Assembly (NCBI RefSeq): GCF_900103165.1
Contig: NZ_FNKY01000001.1
Location: 3,100,001 to 3,164,000, forward strand
Direction: 5' to 3'
From: Nitrosospira multiformis
GTDB lineage: Bacteria; Pseudomonadota; Gammaproteobacteria; Burkholderiales; Nitrosomonadaceae
DNA: 64,000 nucleotides
Shown here: positions 60,381 to 64,000 of the stretch, in pieces
How positions within the stretch are numbered: the first letter of the stretch is position 1
Layout: each line of letters begins with the position of its first letter
Notes under the pieces: generated by a model
Seen by the model: the letters and a program-made list of their open reading frames with translations, nothing else
Told to the model about the DNA's origin: nothing
The model's database searches: none
Program-made: the position numbers and the translations under genes

Positions 60381-63113
60381 ATGAATGCCGAACAATCCCG
60401 CCTGGAAGAGGCCAGGATAAAGAAAGCCTCCTGGAAAAAATGGGGTCCCTACCTGAGCGAACGCCAGTGGGGAACCGTCCGTGAGGACTATAGCCAGGGT
60501 GGCGATGCCTGGAATTACTTTTCCCACGATCAGGCGCGCTCGCGGGCATATCGCTGGGGAGAAGACGGGTTGGCTGGAGTCTCCGACGACAAACAGCAGC
60601 TGTGTTTTGCGCTCGCCCTCTGGAACGGGAAGGATGCCATCCTCAAAGAACGACTGTTCGGGCTGACGAATAGCGAAGGCAACCACGGCGAGGACGTCAA
60701 GGAATATTACTTCTACCTCGACAGCACGCCGACGCATTCTTACATGAAGTATCTCTACAAATACCCACAGGCGGCCTATCCCTACGCCGATCTGGTGGAG
60801 ACGAACCGTCGTCGCACCCGGGACGAGATGGAGTATGAACTGCTCGATACCGGCGTGTTTGATCAGGATCGCTATTTTGATGTCTTCGTGGAATATGCCA
60901 AGGAAGGTCCGGACAACATCCTGGTGCGGATCACCGCAGTCAATCGGGGACCTGAGCAGGCAGAGCTGCACCTGTTGCCGACCCTGTGGTTCCGCAACGA
61001 TTGGGCCACATGGATTACCGGGCCTGGCGAAAAACCGATACTGAAGCAGATCCAGGGACCGGCGGGCACGAGTGCGATGACGGCGCACCATCCCCTGCTG
61101 GGCACATATAATCTGTACTGCGAAGGCGAGGTGGCGCTGCTCTTTACCGAGAATGAAACGAACAACGATAGGCTCTTTCCTGAATACCCGAACGCCGGCC
61201 TATACGTCAAAGACGGCATCAATGACTATGTGGTGCAGGGTCGCCACGCGGCCGTGAATCCTGAACACCAGGGCACAAAGGGCGCGGCGTACTACAGGCA
61301 GAGGGTGGAGCCAGGCCAGTCGATGACGGTGCGCCTGCGCCTCACCAGCCGAGTCCCCGTCGAGCAGGACAAGAAGAAAGGGGTTGCCGTCCCCTTCGGG
61401 CCGGCGTTTGCCGAGACCCTCGCCGCTCGCCTGCAGGAGGCGGACGAGTTCTACCATTCTGTCACCCCGCCTTCGGTCTCCCCGGACGCAGCCAACGTGA
61501 TGCGCCAGGCCCTGGCCGGCATGCTCTGGTCCAAGCAATACTATTATTTCGATGCCGATCGTTGGCTGAGCGAACATAACGCTCACCCTCTGTATCCTGA
61601 TAGCCGCTACTCCAGAAACCGGGACTGGTTCCACATGGTCAACTGCGACATCATCTCGATGCCAGACAAGTGGGAATACCCCTGGTACGCGGCCTGGGAT
61701 CTGGCCTTCCACACCCTGCCGCTCTCGATCGTGGACCCCGACTTTGCGAAGCAACAGATGCACCTGATGCTTCATGGGCTATACCTGCATCCCAACGGCC
61801 AGATGCCCGCCTATGAATGGAACTTCGGCGACGTAAACCCTCCGGTCCATGCCTTTGCGACTTTATTTCTCCACCGCACCGATCAAGCCCTGCGCGGTGA
61901 GACGGACGTGAATTCCCTCAAGTCGGCATTCAACAAGCTTCTCCTGAACTTCACCTGGTGGGTGAACCGCAAGGACCGGTTCGGCAAGAACGTGTTCGAG
62001 GGAGGCTTCCTCGGCCTCGACAACATCGGCATCTTTGACCGTAGCGCCCCACTGCCCAGCGGGGGCAACCTGGAACAGGCGGACGGCACGGCCTGGATGG
62101 CCTTGTTCAGCCAGAACATGCTGGAGATCGCGGTGGAACTCGTTGCCGACGACCCCACCTACGAAGACATGGTCACAAAGTTCGTTGAGCACTTCCTCTA
62201 TATCGCCGTGGCTATGAACAAGCCCGGGTCGGACGGCATGTGGGACGAGGAAGACGGCTTCTATTACGATCTGCTGCGGCTGCCGGACGGCAGCGCTCAG
62301 AGGCTCAAGGTGCGCTCGATGGTGGGGCTGCTGCCTCTGTGCGCCACCACGGTGGTCGAGCCGTGGCAGCGCGAACTCATTCCGGGGACAGTCGCCGCGC
62401 TTCAGGCCCGCCTCCGCCAGATGCCTGAACTGCGCAAATCCATTCACCCCACGGGCCAGGGGCATTTCGGAGTGGCCGATCGGGGAATGGTTGCTCTGCT
62501 CAATCCGGAGCGGCTCCGGCGGGTCCTCTCGAAGATGCTTGACGAGGACGAGTTCCTGAGTCCTTACGGCATCCGCTCGCTCTCCAAGTTTCACGAGCAA
62601 AATCCTTACATCTTAAACGTGGGCGGCCAGGAGTACCGGGTGGACTATTTGCCGGGCGAGTCAAACACCGGCATGTTCGGCGGCAACTCCAACTGGCGCG
62701 GACCGGTCTGGATGCCGGTGAATATCATGATCATTCGGGCGCTCCTGAATTTCTATCTCTATTACGGCGACAATTTTAAAATTGAATGCCCCACTGGGTC
62801 CGGCAAGATGATGAACCTCTTCGAAGTCTCCAAGGACATTGCGGATCGGCTGAGCCGGATCTTTCTTCGCAATGAAGAGGGTCAGCGTCCTGTCTACGGC
62901 GGCACGGAGAAGTTCCAATCCGATCCCCACTGGCGCGACCATCTCCTCTTCTATGAATACTTTCATGGCGACAACGGAGCGGGGCTGGGCGCGAGCCATC
63001 AGACCGGCTGGACCGGGGGCGTGGCGAAACTCATCCAGCTGTATGGACTCCTGGATGCACAACAGGTCCTGGAAAGGGGTAAGCGGGCTGCGTTCAAGAG
63101 AGGAAACGCATGA
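60381..63113 (+). CDS. GH63/MGH1-type glucosidase
   Basis: 910 residues. The start W-G-P-Y-L-S-E-R-Q-W-G-T-V-R-E-D-Y, with W-N-Y-F-S-H-D-Q-A-R-S-R-A-Y-R-W-G-E-D-G, is the hallmark of bacterial glucosidases with the mannosylglycerate-hydrolase-like (alpha/alpha)6 barrel. The barrel runs over roughly 400-900 and includes W-D-L-A-F-H-T-L, L-E-Q-A-D-G-T-A-W-M and G-W-T-G-G-V-A. It should remove alpha-linked glucose from an oligosaccharide or compatible solute; no signal peptide is seen. Its stop overlaps the next gene (ATGA), so it works with a GH13 enzyme, suggesting intracellular alpha-glucan or glucoside turnover. Confidence 0.9.
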   Translation: MNAEQSRLEEARIKKASWKKWGPYLSERQWGTVREDYSQGGDAWNYFSHDQARSRAYRWGEDGLAGVSDDKQQLCFALALWNGKDAILKERLFGLTNSEGNHGEDVKEYYFYLDSTPTHSYMKYLYKYPQAAYPYADLVETNRRRTRDEMEYELLDTGVFDQDRYFDVFVEYAKEGPDNILVRITAVNRGPEQAELHLLPTLWFRNDWATWITGPGEKPILKQIQGPAGTSAMTAHHPLLGTYNLYCEGEVALLFTENETNNDRLFPEYPNAGLYVKDGINDYVVQGRHAAVNPEHQGTKGAAYYRQRVEPGQSMTVRLRLTSRVPVEQDKKKGVAVPFGPAFAETLAARLQEADEFYHSVTPPSVSPDAANVMRQALAGMLWSKQYYYFDADRWLSEHNAHPLYPDSRYSRNRDWFHMVNCDIISMPDKWEYPWYAAWDLAFHTLPLSIVDPDFAKQQMHLMLHGLYLHPNGQMPAYEWNFGDVNPPVHAFATLFLHRTDQALRGETDVNSLKSAFNKLLLNFTWWVNRKDRFGKNVFEGGFLGLDNIGIFDRSAPLPSGGNLEQADGTAWMALFSQNMLEIAVELVADDPTYEDMVTKFVEHFLYIAVAMNKPGSDGMWDEEDGFYYDLLRLPDGSAQRLKVRSMVGLLPLCATTVVEPWQRELIPGTVAALQARLRQMPELRKSIHPTGQGHFGVADRGMVALLNPERLRRVLSKMLDEDEFLSPYGIRSLSKFHEQNPYILNVGGQEYRVDYLPGESNTGMFGGNSNWRGPVWMPVNIMIIRALLNFYLYYGDNFKIECPTGSGKMMNLFEVSKDIADRLSRIFLRNEEGQRPVYGGTEKFQSDPHWRDHLLFYEYFHGDNGAGLGASHQTGWTGGVAKLIQLYGLLDAQQVLERGKRAAFKRGNA

Positions 63114-64000
63114 ACCCCTTGCCGAAATATCCCGTCATCTATGAGATCAACACCTGGGTCTGGCTGGGTGAGTTGAGCCGGGCACACCGGAAGCCAGTGA
63201 CCCTGGCCACGGTGCCGGATCAGGAATGGGATGCCCTTGCCGCTCATGGCTTTGACACGGTCTGGTTCATGGGCGTGTGGGAACGGAGCCCTGCCGGCAT
63301 CGCCATCTCGATGCGAAACGAAGGGCTTCTGGAGGATTTCCGCCGGGCGCTCCCCGACTTCTCGCCAGAGGACAATGTCGGTTCGCCCTATTGCGTGCGG
63401 CGCTACGCCGTGGACCAGCATTTGGGAGGGCCGGCAGGGCTTGCCGCAGCGAGAAAAAAGCTGGCAGACCGGGGGCTGCGGCTGATCTTGGATTTCGTCC
63501 CGAATCACGTGGCGCCGGATCACCCCTGGGTCACGGAGCATCCGGACTATTTCATCCAGGGCAGCACCGACGATATGACACAGAAACCGGGTGAGTTTTT
63601 CCAGGCCGGCGGCAAGGTGCTGGCCCTGGGAAGAGATCCATTCTTTGCGCCCTGGCCTGACGTGGTGCAGCTCAATGGGTTTCATCCAGGATTGCGCAAG
63701 GCAATCATTGAGACTTTGGTGTCCATTGCCGGGCAATGCGACGGCATGCGCTGCGATATGGCGATGCTGCTCATGACGCCCATCTTCGAGCGCACATGGG
63801 GGCACCGCGCCGGGCCGTGTCCCGACAAAGAATACTGGCCGGAGGTAATCCAGGAGGTGCGGAAGCGTTACCCCGATGTCCTTTTCATGGCTGAGGCTTA
63901 CTGGGATAAGGAATGGGAGCTTCAACAACAGGGATTCGATTACTGCTATGACAAAAGGCTGTACGATCGTCTTGAGCATGATCAGGCCGAGAGCGTACGA
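63110..64000 (+). CDS. Alpha-amylase family (GH13) glycosidase, 3' end beyond window
   Basis: 297 codons are visible from ATG 63110; the gene continues past the right edge. Conserved GH13 regions: L-I-L-D-F-V-P-N-H-V (region I), G-M-R-C-D-M-A (region II, nucleophile Asp) and F-M-A-E-A-Y-W-D (region III, acid/base Glu). The beginning, V-I-Y-E-I-N-T-W-V-W-L, fits cytoplasmic members that act on soluble glucans or transfer glucosyl units. It is translationally coupled to the GH63 enzyme. The exact subfamily needs the missing C-terminal part. Confidence 0.9.
   Translation, partial: MNPLPKYPVIYEINTWVWLGELSRAHRKPVTLATVPDQEWDALAAHGFDTVWFMGVWERSPAGIAISMRNEGLLEDFRRALPDFSPEDNVGSPYCVRRYAVDQHLGGPAGLAAARKKLADRGLRLILDFVPNHVAPDHPWVTEHPDYFIQGSTDDMTQKPGEFFQAGGKVLALGRDPFFAPWPDVVQLNGFHPGLRKAIIETLVSIAGQCDGMRCDMAMLLMTPIFERTWGHRAGPCPDKEYWPEVIQEVRKRYPDVLFMAEAYWDKEWELQQQGFDYCYDKRLYDRLEHDQAESVR

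Noticed and set aside
60225-61091. 288-codon minus-strand frame over the glucosidase 5' end
   Set aside because: It overlaps a clearly real gene and its composition is the complement of that gene; no recognisable protein.

Overview
The window reads as chromosome of a betaproteobacterium close to the ammonia oxidisers (Nitrosospira/Nitrosomonas type). This placement is inferred from the protein sequences, the ribosomal gene order, the pairing of a probable PPi-dependent phosphofructokinase with a proton-pumping pyrophosphatase, and moderate GC. No rRNA gene or nitrification marker is present to confirm it.

Region 1 (1-20,300, almost all on the minus strand) is the classic translation/transcription block. 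In transcription order it runs tRNA-Tyr, tRNA-Gly, tRNA-Thr, tuf, tRNA-Trp, secE, nusG, rplK, rplA, rplJ, rplL, rpoB, rpoC, a lone class III aminotransferase, rpsL, rpsG, fusA and a second tuf cut by the window edge. The two tuf copies are identical over the visible 817 bp. Good sigma70-like promoters stand before the tRNA-Tyr gene, rplJ and rpsL. A terminator-like hairpin sits in the rpsL leader and an attenuator-like hairpin lies between rplL and rpoB.

Region 2 (20,500-43,460) is housekeeping: FKBP isomerase, DUF454 membrane protein, OmpA-like lipoprotein, a 167-bp MITE-like palindrome, xerD-ogt, pepA-holC-hypothetical-valS, adk (which appears to lack any ATG/GTG/TTG start), pfp, hppA, a GlcG-like protein, an AI-2E-family membrane protein, two SDR enzymes, a YbjQ protein, and a three-gene ferric iron ABC importer behind a Fur-box-like site.

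Region 3 (43,460-59,350) is accessory DNA. It starts with a two-gene module (subtilisin-like protease plus a Trypco1-like partner) lying between two 15-bp direct repeats. A small operon follows whose last gene, a patatin-like protein, is cut off by an IS3-family element. From the tip of that IS (48,080) to a decayed end of a related IS (59,285) lies an 11.2-kb block of tailoring-type enzymes in two convergent gene sets. Plus strand: YopT-like C58 cysteine protease, 2OG-Fe(II) oxygenase, SDR. Minus strand: XRE regulator, a protein with a C-F-L-T-T-A / G-L-P-D-D-C motif, cytochrome P450, ATP-grasp enzyme, a protein with a Pro-Glu repeat, a beta-lactamase-fold hydrolase with Cys in place of the catalytic Ser, and an FAD oxidoreductase. 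I regard this as a candidate undescribed biosynthetic or protein-modification cluster carried in a composite-transposon-like frame.

Region 4 (59,430-64,000) returns to ordinary genes: an LprI/DUF1311 protein, a large GH63-type glucosidase, and an overlapping GH13 alpha-amylase-family gene that runs off the window.
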